DNA of 64,000 bases. Origin: Trichopria drosophilae. Lineage: Eukaryota > Arthropoda > Insecta > Hymenoptera > Diapriidae. Made by a program: the position numbers and the translations under genes. The notes under the pieces were generated by a model. It was not told the DNA's origin, did no database searches, and saw only the letters and a list, made by a program, of their open reading frames with translations. The DNA lies in NCBI GenBank assembly GCA_030407085.1, contig CM059584.1, positions 63,131,501 through 63,195,500 of the forward strand, read 5' to 3'. Of the stretch, positions 21,881-35,760 are shown piece by piece; positions within the stretch are counted from its first letter, which is position 1, and each line of letters starts with the position of its first letter.

Positions 21881-24540
21881 GTTGCTAAACATAGTTACTA
21901 CAAACGATTAAACTGCAACATATTGATCCTATAGACATTAGAGTTGAAATAAACGTTTGTAGTTGTTTGTTGTTGCTAAACATAGTTACTACAAACAATT
22001 AGACAAAAAATATTGCGCCTAATACACATTAGAGCTGAAATAAACGTTTGTAGTTGTTTGTCGTTGCCAAAATAAATTACTACAAACGATTAAACTGCAA
22101 CATATTGGTCCTAATACACATTAGAGTTGAAATAAACGTTTCTAGTTGTTTTTAGTTACCACACTAAATTACTACAAACGATTAAACGGTAACATATTGC
22201 GCCTAATACACATTAGAGCTGAAATAAACGTTTGTAGTGGTTTGTAGTTACCAAACTAAATTACTACATACCATTAAACTGTAAGATATTGCTCCTGATA
22301 TACATTCGAGTTGAAATAAACGTTTGTAGACGTTTGTAGTTGCCAAACTAAATTACTATAAACGATTAAACTGCAACATATTGGTCCTGATACACATTAG
22401 AGTTGAAATAAACGTTTCTAGTTGTTTGTAGTGGCTAAACATAGTTACTACAAACGATTAGACTTAACATATTGCGCCTAATATACATTAGAGTTGAAAT
22501 AAACGTTTCTAGTTGTTTCTAGTTGCCGAACTAAAATACTACATACCATTAAACTGTAAAATATTGCTTCTAATATGCATTAGAGTCGAAATAAACGTTT
22601 GTAGTTGTTTGCAGTTGCCAAACTAAATTACTACAAACGATTAAACTGTAATATATTGCTCGTAATACACATTAGAGTTGAAATAAAAGTTTGTTGTGGC
22701 CAAACTAAATTACTACATACGATTAAACTGCAACATATTAGTCCTAATACACATTAGAGTCGAAATTAACATTTGTAGTTGTTTGTAGTTACCAAACTAA
22801 ATTACTACAAACGATTAAACTGTAAGATATTGCTCCTAATATACATTAGAGTTGAAATAAACATTTGTAGACGTTTGTAGTTGCCGAACTAAATTACTAC
22901 AAACGATTAAACTGTAACATATTGCGCCTAATACACATTAGAGCTGAAATAAACGTTTGTAGTTGTTTGTTGTTGCTAAACATAGTTACTACAAACGATT
23001 AAACTGCAAGATATTGCTCCTAATACACATTAGAGTTGAAATAACAGTTTGTGGTGGCCAAACTGAATTACTATAAACGATTAAACTGTAACATATTGCG
23101 ACTAATACACATTAGAGTCGAAATCAACGTTTGTAGTTGTTTGTAGTTACCAAACTAAATTACTACAAACGATTAAACTGTAAGATATTGCTCCTAATAC
23201 ACATTAGAGTTGAAATAAACGTTTGTAGTTGTTTGTAGTTGCTAAACATAGTTACTACAAACGATTAAACTGTAAAATATTGCGCCTAATACACATTAGA
23301 GTTGAAATAAACGCTATTAGTTGTCTGTAGTTGCTAAACATAGCTACTACAAACGATTAAACTGCAAGATATTGCTCCTAATACACACTAGAGTTGAAAT
23401 AAAAGTTTGTGGTGGCCAAACTGAATTACTATAAACGATTAAACTGTAACATATTGCGACTAATACACATTAGAGTCGAAATCAACGTTTGTAGTTGTTT
23501 GTAGTTACCAAACTAAATTACTACATACGATTAAACTGTAAAATTTTGCGCCTAATACACATTAGAGCTGAAATAAACGTTTGTAGTTGTTTGTTGTTGC
23601 CAAACTAAATTACTACAAACGATTAAACTGTAATATATTGCTCGTAATACACATTAGAGTTGAAATAAAAGTTTGTTGTGGCCAAACTAAATTACTACAC
23701 ACGATTAAACTGTAAGATATTGCTCCTAATATGCAATAGAGTCGAAATAAACGTTTTTAGTTGTTTGTAGTTACCAAACTAAATTACTACAAACGATTAT
23801 ACTGTAAGATATTGATCCTATATGCATTAGAGTTGAAATAAACGTTTGTAGTTGTTTGTAGTTACCAAACTTAATTACTACAAACGATTAAACTGTAAGA
23901 TACTGCTCCTCATACACATTAGAGTTGAAATAAACGTTTGTAGTTGTTTGTTGTTGCTAAACATAGTTACTACAAACAATTAGACAAAAAATATTGCGCC
24001 TAATACACATTAGAGCTGAAATAAACGTTTGTAGTTGTTTGTCGTTGCCAAAATAAATTACTACAAACGATTAAACTGCAACATATTGGTCCTAATACAC
24101 ATTAGAGTTGAAATAAACGTTTCTAGTTGTTTTTAGTTACCACACTAAATTACTACAAACGATTAAACGGTAACATATTGCGCCTAATACACATTAGAGC
24201 TGAAATAAACGTTTGTAGTGGTTTGTAGTTGCCAAAATAAAATGTTACAAACGATTAAACTGCAAGATATTGCTCCTAATATACATTAGAGTTGAAATAA
24301 ACGTTTGTAGTTATTTGTAGTTGCCCAACTAAATTACTACAAACGATTAAACTGTAAGATATTGATCCTGATATACATTCGAGTTGAAATAAACGTTTGT
24401 AGACGTTTGTAGTTGCCAAACTAAATTACTATAAACGATTAAACTGCAACATATTGGTCCTGATACACATTAGAGTTGAAATAAACGTATCTAGTTGTTT
24501 CTAGTTGCCAAACTAAAATACTACATACGATTAAACTGTA

Positions 24541-24960
24541 AAATATTGCTCCTAATATACATTAGAGTTGAAATAAACGTTTGAAGTTGTTTGTAGTTGC
24601 CAAACTAAATTACTACAAACGATTAAACTGTAAGATATTGCTCCTAATACACATTAGAGTTGAAATAAACGTTTGTAGTTGTTTGTAGTTGCCAAACTAA
24701 ATTACTACAAACGATTAAACTGTAAAATATTGCTCCTAATACACATTAGAGTTGAAATAAACGTTTGTAGTTGTTTGTAGTTGCCAAACTAAATTACTAC
24801 AAACGATTAAACTGTAAATATTGCTCCTAATACACATTAGAGTTGAAATAAACGTTTGTAGTTGTTTGTAGTTGCCAAACTAAATTACTACAAACGATTA
24901 AACTGTAAGATATTGCTCCTAATACACATTAGAGTTGAAATAAACGTTTGTAGTTATTTG
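24541..24960 (+). repeat. Canonical island in divergent domain
   Basis: Four to five core-type monomers sit inside divergent sequence. One has lost a base (gtaaatattg near 24817) and one has 'gtttgaagttg' near 24581. It is bounded by 'gtttctagttgccaaac' on the left and 'gttatttgttgttgtaaa' on the right. Confidence 0.75.
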
Positions 24961-25479
24961 TTGTTGTAAAAATAAATTACTACAAACGATTAAACTGCAA
25001 GATATTGATCCTTTATACATTAGAGTTGAAATAAACATTTCTAGTTGCCGAACTAAAATACTACATACCATTAAACTGTAAAATATTGCTTCTAATATGC
25101 ATTAGAGTCGAAATAAACGTTTGTAGTTGTTTGCAGTTGCCAAACTAAATTACTACAAACGATTAAACTGTAAGATATTGCTCCTAATATACATTAGAGT
25201 TGAAATAAACATTTGTAGACGTTTGTAGTTGCCGAACTAAATTACTACAAACGATTAAACTGCATCATATTGCTCCTAATATGCAATAGAGTCGAAATAA
25301 ACGTTTTTAGTTGTTTGTAGTTACCAAAGTAAATTACTACAAACGATTAGACTGTAAGATATTGATCCTAATACACATTAGAGTTGAAATAAACGTTTGT
25401 AGTTGTTTGCAGTTGCCAAACTAAATTACTACAAACGATTTAACTGTAATATATTGCTCGTAATACACATTAGAGTTGA

Positions 25480-26020
25480 AATAAACGTTTGTAGTTGTTT
25501 GTAGTTGCCAAACTAAATTACTACAAACGATTAAACTGTAAGATATTGCTCCTAATACACATTAGAGTTGAAATAAACGTTTGTAGTTTGTAGTTGCCAA
25601 ACTAAAATACTACATACGATTAAACTGTAAAATATTGCGCCTAATACACATTAGAGTCGAAATAAACGTTTGTAGTTGTTAAACTAAATTACTACAAACG
25701 ATTAAACTGTAAGATATTGCTCCTAATACACATTAGAGTTGAAATAAACGTTTGTAGTTTGTAGTTGCCAAACTAAATTACTACAAACGATTAAACTGCA
25801 ACATATTGCTCCTAATACACATTAGAGTTGAAATAAACGTTTGTAGTTGTTTGTAGTTGCCAAACTAAATTACTACAAACGATTAAACTGTAAAATATTG
25901 CTCCTAATACACATTAGAGTTGAAATAAACGTTTGTAGTTGTTTGTAGTTGCTAAACTAAATTACTACAAACGATTAAACTGTAAAATATTGCGCCTAAT
26001 ACACATTAGAGTTGAAATAA
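25480..26020 (+). repeat. Canonical island with shortened monomers
   Basis: Core-type monomers are interspersed with 'gtagtttgtagttgcc' and 'gttgttaaactaaat' deletion forms, resembling the short-variant zones at 16281-16880 and 19546-20400. The recurrence of the deletion forms beside canonical copies suggests these travelled together. Confidence 0.7.
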
Positions 26021-29000
26021 ACGTTTGTAGTTGTTTGTCGATGCCAAAATAAATTACTACAAACGATTAAACTGCAACATATTGCGCCTAATACACATTA
26101 GAGCTGAAATAAACGTTTGTAGTGGTTTGTAGTTGCCAAACTAAATTACTACAAACAATTAGACTTTAAGATATTGCTCCTGATACACATTAGAGTCGAA
26201 ATTAACGTTTGTAGTTGTTTGTAGTTGCCAAACTAAATTACTACAAACGATTAAACTGTAAAATATTGCGCCTAATACACATTAGAGTTGAAATAAACGT
26301 TTTTAGTTGTTTGTAGTTACCAAACTAAATTACTACAAACGATTAGACTGTAAGATATTGATCCTATAGACATTAGAGTTGAAATAAACGTTTGTAGTTG
26401 TTTGTAGTTGCTAAACATAGTTACTACAAACAATTAGACTAACAGTATTGCGCCTAATACACATTAGAGATGAAATAAAGGTTTCTAGTTGTTTCTAGTT
26501 GCCGAACTAAAATACTACATACGATTAAACTGTAAAATATTGCTCCTAATATACATTAGAGTTGAAATAAACGTTCCTAGTTATTTGTAGTTGCCAAACT
26601 AAATGACTACAAACGATTAAACTGTAAGATATTGCTCGGAATACACATTAGAGTTGAAATAAACGTTTCTAGTTGTTTGCAGTTGCTAAACATAGTTAAT
26701 ACAAACGATTAAACTGCAACATATTGGTCCTAATACACATTAGAGTTGAAATAAACGTTTCTAGTTGTTTTTAGTTACCACACTAAATTACTACAAACGA
26801 TTAAACTGTAACATATTGCGACTAATACACATTAGAGTCGAAATCAACGTTTGTAGTTGTTTGTAGTTACCAAACTAAATTACTACAAATAATTGAACTG
26901 TAATATATTGCTCGTAATACACATTAGAGTTGAAATAAAAGTTTGTAGTTGTTTGTAGTTGCCAATCTAAATTACTACAAACGATTAAACTGTAAAATAT
27001 TGCGCCTAATACACATTAGAGTTGAAATAAACGTTTGTAGTTGTTTGTAGTTGCCAAACTAAATTACTACATACGATTAAACTGTAAATATTGCTCCTAA
27101 TACACATTAGAGTCGAAATAAACGTTTGTAGTTGTTTGTAGTTGCCAAACTAAATTACTACAAACGAGTAAACTGTATATTGCTCCTGATATACATTCGA
27201 GTTGATCTAAACTTTTGTAGTTATTTGTAGTTGCTAAACATACTTACCACAACCGATTAGACTGTATGATATTGCTCCTAATACACATTAGAGTTGAAAT
27301 AAACGTTTGTAGTTGTTTGCAGTTGCTAAACATAGTTACTACAAACGATTAAACTGCAACATATTGATCCTATAGACATTAGAGTTGAAATAAACGTTTG
27401 TAGTTGTTTGTAGTTGCTAAACATAGTTACTACAAACAATTAGACTAAAAATATTGCGCCTAATACACATTAGAGTTGAAATAAACGCTTGTAGTTGTTT
27501 GTAGTTGCTAAACATAGTTACTACAAACGATTAAACTGCAAGATATTGCTCCTAATATACATTAGGGTTGAAATAAACGTTCCTAGTTATTTGTAGTTGC
27601 CAAACTAAATTACTATAAACGATTAAACTGTAAGATATTGCTCGGAATACACATTAGAGTTGAAATAAACGTTTCTAGTTGTTATTAGTTGCCAAACTAA
27701 AATACTACATACGATTAAACTGTAACATATTGCGCCTAATACACATTAGAGTCGAAATCAACGTTTGTAGTTACCAAACTAAATTACTACAAATAATTCA
27801 ACTGTAAGATACTGCTCCTAATACACATTAGAGTTGAAATAAACGTTTGTAGACGTTTGTAGTTGCCAAACTAAATTACTATAAACGATTAAACTGCAAC
27901 ATATTGGTCCTGATACACATTAGAGTTGAAATAAACGTTTCTAGTTGTTTCTAGTTGCCAAACTAAAATACTACATACGATTAAACTGTAAAATATTGCT
28001 CCTAATACACATTAGAGTTGAAATAAACGTTTGTAGTTGTTTTTAGTAGCTAAACATAGTTACTACCAACGATTAGACTCAAAATTTTGCGCCTAATACA
28101 CATTAGAGCTGAAATAAACGTTTGTAGTTGTTTGTTGTTGCCAAAATAAAATGTTACAAACGATTAAACTGCAAGATATTGCTCCTAATATACATTAGAG
28201 TTGAAATAAACGTTTGTAGTTATTTGTAGTTGCCCAACTAAATTACTACAAACGATTAAACTGTAAGATATTGATCCTATAGACATTCGAGTTGAAATTA
28301 ACGTTTGTAGTTGTTTGTAGTGGCTAAACATAGTTACTACCAACGATTAGACTCAAAATATTGCGCCTAATACACATTATAGCTGAAATAAACGTTTGTA
28401 GTTGTTTGTTGTTGCCAAAATAAATTGTTACAAACGATTAAACTGCAAGATATTGCTCCTAATACACATTAGAGTTGAAATAAACGTTTGTAGACGTTTG
28501 TAGTTGCCAAACTAAATTACTATAAACGATTAAACTGCAACATATTGGTCCTGATACACATTAGAGTTGAAATAAACGTTTCTAGTTGTTTCTAGTTGCC
28601 AAACTAAAATACTACATACGATTAAACTGTAAAATATTGCTCCTAATATACATTAGTGTTGAAATAAACTTTTGTAGTTGTTTGTAGTTTCCACACTAAA
28701 TTACTACATACGATTAAACTGTAAAATATTGCTCCTAATACACATTAGAGTTGAAATAAACGTTTGTAGTTGTTTGCAGTTGCTAAACATAGTTACTACA
28801 AACGATTAGACTTAACATATTGCGCCTAATATACATTAGAGTTGAAATAAACGTTTCTAGTTGCTTCTAGTTGCCGAACTAAAATACTACATACCATTAA
28901 ACTGTAAAATATTGCTTCTAATATGCATTAGAGTCGAAATAAACGTTTGTAGTTGTTTGCAGTTGCCAAACTAAATTACTACAAACGATTAAACTGTAAT

Positions 29001-32000
29001 ATATTGCTCGTAATACACATTAGAGTTGAAATAAAAGTTTGTTGTGGCCAAACTAAATTACTACATACGATTAAACTGCAACATATTAGTCCTAATACAC
29101 ATTAGAGTCGAAATTAACATTTGTAGTTGTTTGTAGTTACCAAACTAAATTACTACAAACGATTAAACTGTAAGATATTGCTCCTAATATACATTAGAGT
29201 TGAAATAAACGTTTGTAGTTGTTTGTAGTTACCAAACTAAATTACTACAAACGATTAAACTGTAACATATTGCGCCTAATACACATTAGAGTCGAAATCA
29301 ACGTTTGTAGTTGTTTGTAGTTACCAAACTAAATTACTACAAATAATTGAACTGTAAGATACTGCTCCTCATACACATTAGAGTTGAAATAAACGTTTGT
29401 AGTTGTTTTTAGTAGCTAAACATAGTTACTACCAACGATTAGACTCAAAATTTTGCGCCTAATACACATTAGAGCTGAAATAAACGTTTGTAGTTGTTTG
29501 TTGTTGCCAAAATAAATTATTACAAACGATTAAACTGCAAGATATTGCTCCTAATACACATTAGAGTTGAAATAAACGTTTCTAGTAGTTTTTAGTTGCC
29601 AAAGTAAAATACTACATACGATTAAACTGTAAAATATTGCTCCTAATATACATTAGAGTTGAAATAAACTTTTGTAGTTGTTTGTAGTTACCAAACTAAA
29701 TTACTACATACGATTAAACTGTAAGATATTGCTCCTGATATACATTCGAGTTGAAATAAACGTTTGTAGACGTTTGTAGTTGCCAAACTAAATTACTATA
29801 AACGATTAAACTGCAACATATTGGTCCTGATACACATTAGAGTTGAAATAAACGTTTCTAGTTGTTTCTAGTTGCCAAACTAAAATACTACATACGATTA
29901 AACTGTAAAATATTGCGCCTAATATACATTAGAGTTGAAATAAACGTTTCTAGTTGTTTCTAGTTGCCGAACTAAAATACTACATACCATTAAACTGTAA
30001 AATATTGCTTCTAATATGCATTAGAGTCGAAATAAACGTTTGTAGTTGTTTGCAGTTGCCAAACTAAATTACTACAAACGATTAAACTGTAATATATTGC
30101 TCGTAATACACATTAGAGTTGAAATAAAAGTTTGTTGTGGCCAAACTAAATTACTACATACGATTAAACTGCAACATATTAGTCCTAATACACATTAGAG
30201 TCGAAATTAACATTTGTAGTTGTTTGTAGTTACCAAACTAAATTACTACAAACGATTAAACTGTAAGATATTGCTCCTAATATGCAATAGAGTCGAAATA
30301 AACGTTTTTAGTTGTTTGTAGTTACCAAAGTAAATTACTACAAACGATTAGACTGTAAGATATTGATCCTATAGACATTAGAGTTGAAATAAACGTTTGT
30401 AGTTGTTTGTAGTTGCTAAACATAGTTACTACAAACAATTAGACTAAAAATATTGCGCCTAATACACATTAGAGTTGAAATAAACGTTTGTAGTTGTTTG
30501 TAGTTGCCAAACATAGTTACTACAAACAATTAGACTAAAAATATTGCGCCTAATACACATTAGAGTTGAAATAAACGCTTGTAGTTGTTTGTAGTTGCTA
30601 AACATAGTTACTACAAACGATTAAACTGCAAGATATTGCTCCTAATATACATTAGGGTTGAAATAAATGTTCCTAGTTATTTGTAGTTGCCAAACTAAAT
30701 TACTATAAACGATTAAACTGTAAGATATTGCTCGGAATACACATCAGAGTTGAAATAAACGTTTCTAGTTGTTATTAGTTGCCAAACTAAAATACTACAT
30801 ACGATTAAACTGTAACATATTGCGCCTAATACACATTAGAGTCGAAATCAACGTTTGTAGTTGTTTGTAGTTACCAAACTAAATTACTACAAATAATTGA
30901 ACTGTAAGATACTGCTCCTCATACACATTAGAGTTGAAATAAACGTTTGTAGTTGTTTGTAGTGGCTAAACATAGTTACTACAAACGATTAGACTTAACA
31001 TATTGCGCCTAATATACATTAGAGTTGAAATAAACGTTTCTAGTTGTTTCTAGTTGCCGAACTAAAATACTACATACCATTAAACTGTAAAATATTGCTT
31101 CTAATATGCATTAGAGTCGAAATAAACGTTTGTAGTTGTTTGTAGTTGCTAAACATAGTTACTACAAACAATTAGACTAAAAATATTGCGCCTAATACAC
31201 ATTAGAGCTGAAATAAACGTTTGTAGTTGTTTGTAGTTGCCAAACTAAATTACTACAAACAATTAGACTTTGAGATATTGCTCCTGATATACATTCGAGT
31301 TGAAATAAATAGATTGTAGTGGCCAAACTAAATTACTACAAACGATTAAACTGCAACATATTGCTCCTAATATGTATTAGAGTCGAAATAAACGTTTGTA
31401 GTTGTTTGTAGTTACCAAACTAAATTACCACAACCGATTAGACTGTATGATATTGCTCCTAATACACATTAGAGTTGAAATAAACGTTTGTAGTTGTTTT
31501 TAGTTACCACACTAAATTACTACAAACGATTAAACTGTAACATATTGCGCCTAATACACATTAGAGCTGAAATAAACGTTTGTAGTGGTTTGTAGTTGCC
31601 AAACTAAATTACTACAAACGATTAAACTGTAAGATATTGCTCCTAATATACATTAGAGTTGAAATAAACGTTTGTAGTTGTTTGTAGTTGCCAATCTAAA
31701 TTACTATAAACGATTAAACTGTAAGATATTGCTCGGAATACACATAAGAGTTGAAATAAACGTTTCTAGTTGTTATTAGTTGCCAAATTAAAATACTACA
31801 TACGATTCAACTGTAAAACATTGCTCCTAATATGCATTAGAGTCGAAATAAACGTTTGTAGTTACCAAACTAAATTACTACAAACGATTAAACTGTAAGA
31901 TATTGCTCCTAATACACATTAGAGTTGAAATAAACGTTTGTAGACGTTTGTAGTTGCCAAACTAAATTACTATAAACGATTAAACTGCAACATATTGGTC

Positions 32001-35000
32001 CTGATACACATTAGAGTTGAAATAAACGTTTCTAGTTGTTTCTAGTTGCCAAACTAAAATACTACATACGATTAAACTGTAAAATATTGCTCCTAATACA
32101 CATTAGAGTTGAAATAAACGTTTGTAGTTGTTTGCAGTTGCTAAACATAGTTACTACAAACGATTAGACTTAACATATTGCGCCTAATATACATTAGAGC
32201 TGAAATAAACGTTTGTAGTTGTTTGTCGTTGCCAAAATAAATTACTACAAACGATTAAACTGCAACATATTGGTCCTAATACACATTAGAGTTGAAATAA
32301 ACGTTCCTAGTTATTTGTAGTTGCCAAACTAAATTACGACAAACGATTAAACTGTAAGATATTGCTCGGAATACACATTAGAGTTGAAATAAACGTATCT
32401 AGTTTTTATTAGTTGCCAAACTAAATTACTACAAATAATTGAACTGTAAGATACTGCTCCTCATACACATTAGAGTTGAAATAAACGTTTGTAGTTGTTT
32501 GTAGTGGCTAAACATAGTTACTACAAACGATTAAACTGCAAGATATTGATCCTTTATACATTAGAGTTGAAATAAACGTTTGTAGACGTTTGTAGTTGCC
32601 AAACTAAATTACTATAAACGATTAAACTGCAACATATTGGTCCTGATACACATTAGAGTTGAAATAAACGTTTCTAGTTGTTTCTAGTTGCCAAACTAAA
32701 ATACTACATACGATTAAACTGTAAAATATTGCTCCTAATATACATTAGAGTTGAAATAAACGTTTCTAGTTGTTTGTAGTTACCACACTCAATTACTACA
32801 CACGATTAAACTGTAAAATATTGCTCCTAATATGCATTAGAGCTGAAATATACGTTTCTAGTTGTTTGTTGTTGTCAAAATAAATTACTACAAACGATTA
32901 AACTGCAAGATATTGATCCTTTATACATTAAAGTTGAAATAAACGTTTGTAGTTGCCAAACTAAATTACTACAAACGATTAAACTGTATATTGCTCCTGA
33001 TATACATTCGAGTTGAAATAAACGTTTTTAGTTGTTTGTAGTTACCAAACTAAATTACTACAAACGATTAAACTGTAAGATATTGCTCCTAATACACATT
33101 AGAGTTGAAATAAACGTTTGTAGTTGTTTGTAGTTGCTAAACTAAATTACTACAAACGATTAAACTGCAAAATATTGCGCCTAATACACATTAGAGCTGA
33201 AATAAACGTTTGTAGTTGTTTGTAGTTACCAAACTAAATTACTACAAACGATTAAACTGTAAGATATTGCTCCTAATATACATTAGAGTTGAAATAAACA
33301 TTTGTAGACGTTTGTAGTTGCCGAACTAAATTACTACAAACGATTAAACTGTAACATATTGCGCCTAATACACATTAGAGCTGAAATAAACGTTTGTAGT
33401 TGTTTGCAGTTACCAAACTAAATTACTACAAACGATTAAACTGTAAGATATTGCTCCTAATATACATTAGAGTTGAAATAAACATTTGTAGACGTTTGTA
33501 GTTGCCGAACTAAATTACTACAAACGATTAAACTGTAACATATTGCGCCTAATACACATTAGAGCTGAAATAAACGTTTGTAGTTGTTTGTTGTTGCCAA
33601 AATAAATTATTACAAACGATTAAACTGCAAGATATTGCTCCTAATACACATTAGAGTTGAAATAAACGTTTCTAGTAGTTTTTAGTTGCCAAAGTAAAAT
33701 ACTACATACGATTAAACTGTAAAATTTTGCGCCTAATACACATTAGAGCTGAAATAAACGTTTGTAGTTGTTTGTTGTTGCCAAAATAAATTATTACAAA
33801 CGATTAAACTGCAAGATATTGCTCCTAATACACATTAGAGTTGAAATAAACGTTTCTAGTAGTTTTTAGTTGCCAAAGTAAAATACTACATACGATTAAA
33901 CTGTAAAATATTGCTCCTAATATACATTAGAGTTGAAATAAACTTTTGTAGTTGTTTGTAGTTACCACACTAAATTACTACATACGATTAAACTGTAAAA
34001 TATTGCGCCTAATATACATTAGAGTTGAAATAAACGTTTCTAGTTGTTTCTAGTTGCCGAACTAAAATACTACATACCATTAAACTGTAAAATATTGCTT
34101 CTAATATGCATTAGAGTCGAAATAAACGTTTGTAGTTGTTTGCAGTTGCCAAACTAAATTACTACAAACGATTAAACTGTAATATATTGCTCGTAATACA
34201 CATTAGAGTTGAAATAAAAGTTTGTTGTGGCCAAACTAAATTACTACATACGATTAAACTGCAACATATTAGTCCTAATACACATTAGAGTCGAAATTAA
34301 CATTTGTAGTTGTTTGTAGTTACCAAACTAAATTACTACAAACGATTAAACTGTAAGATATTGCTCCTAATATACATTAGAGTTGAAATAAACGTTTGTA
34401 GTTGTTTGCAGTTGCTAAACATAGTTACTACGAACGATTAGACTTAACATATTGCGCCTAATATACATTAGAGTTGAAATAAACGTTTCTAGTTGTTTCT
34501 GGTTGCCGAACTAAAATACTACATACCATTAAACTGTAAAATATTGCTCCTAATACACATTAGAGTTGAAATAAACGTTTGTAGTTGTTTGTAGTTGCCA
34601 AACATAGTTACTACAAACAATTAGACTAAAAATATTGCGCCTAATACACATTAGAGTTGAAATAAACGCTTGTAGTTGTTTGTAGTTGCTAAACATAGTT
34701 ACTACAAACGATTAAACTGCAAGATATTGCTCCTAATATACATTAGGGTTGAAATAAACATTTGTAGACGTTTGTAGTTGCCGAACTAAATTACTATAAA
34801 CGATTAAACTGTAAGATATTGCTCGGAATACACATCAGAGTTGAAATAAACGTTTCTAGTTGTTATTAGTTGCCAAACTAAAATACTACATACGATTAAA
34901 CTGTAACATATTGCGCCTAATACACATTAGAGTCGAAATTAACATTTGTAGTTGTTTGTAGTTACCAAACTAAATTACTACAAACGATTAAACTGTAAGA

Positions 35001-35324
35001 TATTGCTCCTAATATACATTAGAGTTGAAATAAACATTTGTAGACGTTTGTAGTTGCCGAACTAAATCACTACATACGATTAAACTGTAACATATTGCTC
35101 CTAATACATTAGAGTCGAAATAAACGTTTTTAGTTGTTTGTAGTTACCAAACTAAATTACTACAAACGATTAGACTGTAAGATATTGATCCTATAGACAT
35201 TAGAGTGGAGATAAACGTTTGTAGTTGTTTGTAGTTGCTAAACATAGTTACTACAAACAATTAGACTAAAAATATTGCGCCTAATACACATTAGAGTTGA
35301 AATAAACGCTTGTAGTTGTTTGTA

Positions 35325-35377
35325 GTTGCTAAACATAGTTACTACAAACGATTAACCTGTCACATTACATCAACGTA
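35325..35377 (+). repeat. 53-bp deleted monomer
   Basis: This unit runs from gttgctaaac at 35325 to the next gttacc at 35378 and is only 53 bp. Its middle, 'cctgtcacattacatcaacg', is hard to align to any monomer class and bridges a deletion of almost 40 bp. It is the shortest and most aberrant complete unit I found. Confidence 0.85.
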
Positions 35378-35414
35378 GTTACCAAACTAAATTACTACAA
35401 ATAATTCAACTGTA

Positions 35415-35760
35415 AGATATTGCTCCTAATATACATTAGAGTTGAAATAAACGTTTGTAGTTGTTTGTAGTTGCCAAACTAAATTACTACAAACGATTAA
35501 ACTGTAAGATATTGCTCCTAATACACATTAGAGTTGAAATAAACGTTTGTAGTTGTTTGTAGTTGCCAAACTAAAATACTACAAACGATTAAACTGTAAA
35601 ATATTGCTCCTAATACACATTAGAGTTGAAATAAACGTTTGTTGTTGCCAAACTAAATTACTACAAACGATTAAACTGTAAGATATTGCTCCTAATACAC
35701 ATTAGAGTTGAAATAAACGTTTGTAGTTGTTTGTAGTTGCCAAACTAAATTACTATAAAC
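35415..35760 (+). repeat. Canonical island next to the deleted monomer
   Basis: About four near-consensus monomers follow directly after the 53-bp unit. One is shortened to a single 10-bp repeat (cgtttgttgttgcc near 35636). After 35760 divergent types resume. Confidence 0.75.

Larger units (their letters stand above)
20961..34250 (+). repeat. Middle divergent domain, irregularly shuffled monomers
   Basis: About 145 divergent monomers fill this 13.3 kb. Monomer types known from the left domain (gttgccgaac, gcttctaatatgc, tatagacattag, gctcggaat) are mixed with types typical of the right domain (tagacgtttgtag, ttgttgtggcc, ccacaaccg, gtcctgatac). No fixed higher-order period is evident by eye, although strings of 4 to 8 monomers recur, for example around 22480-22800, 28850-29200 and 29930-30280. 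There is no gene or foreign insertion. Confidence 0.85.
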
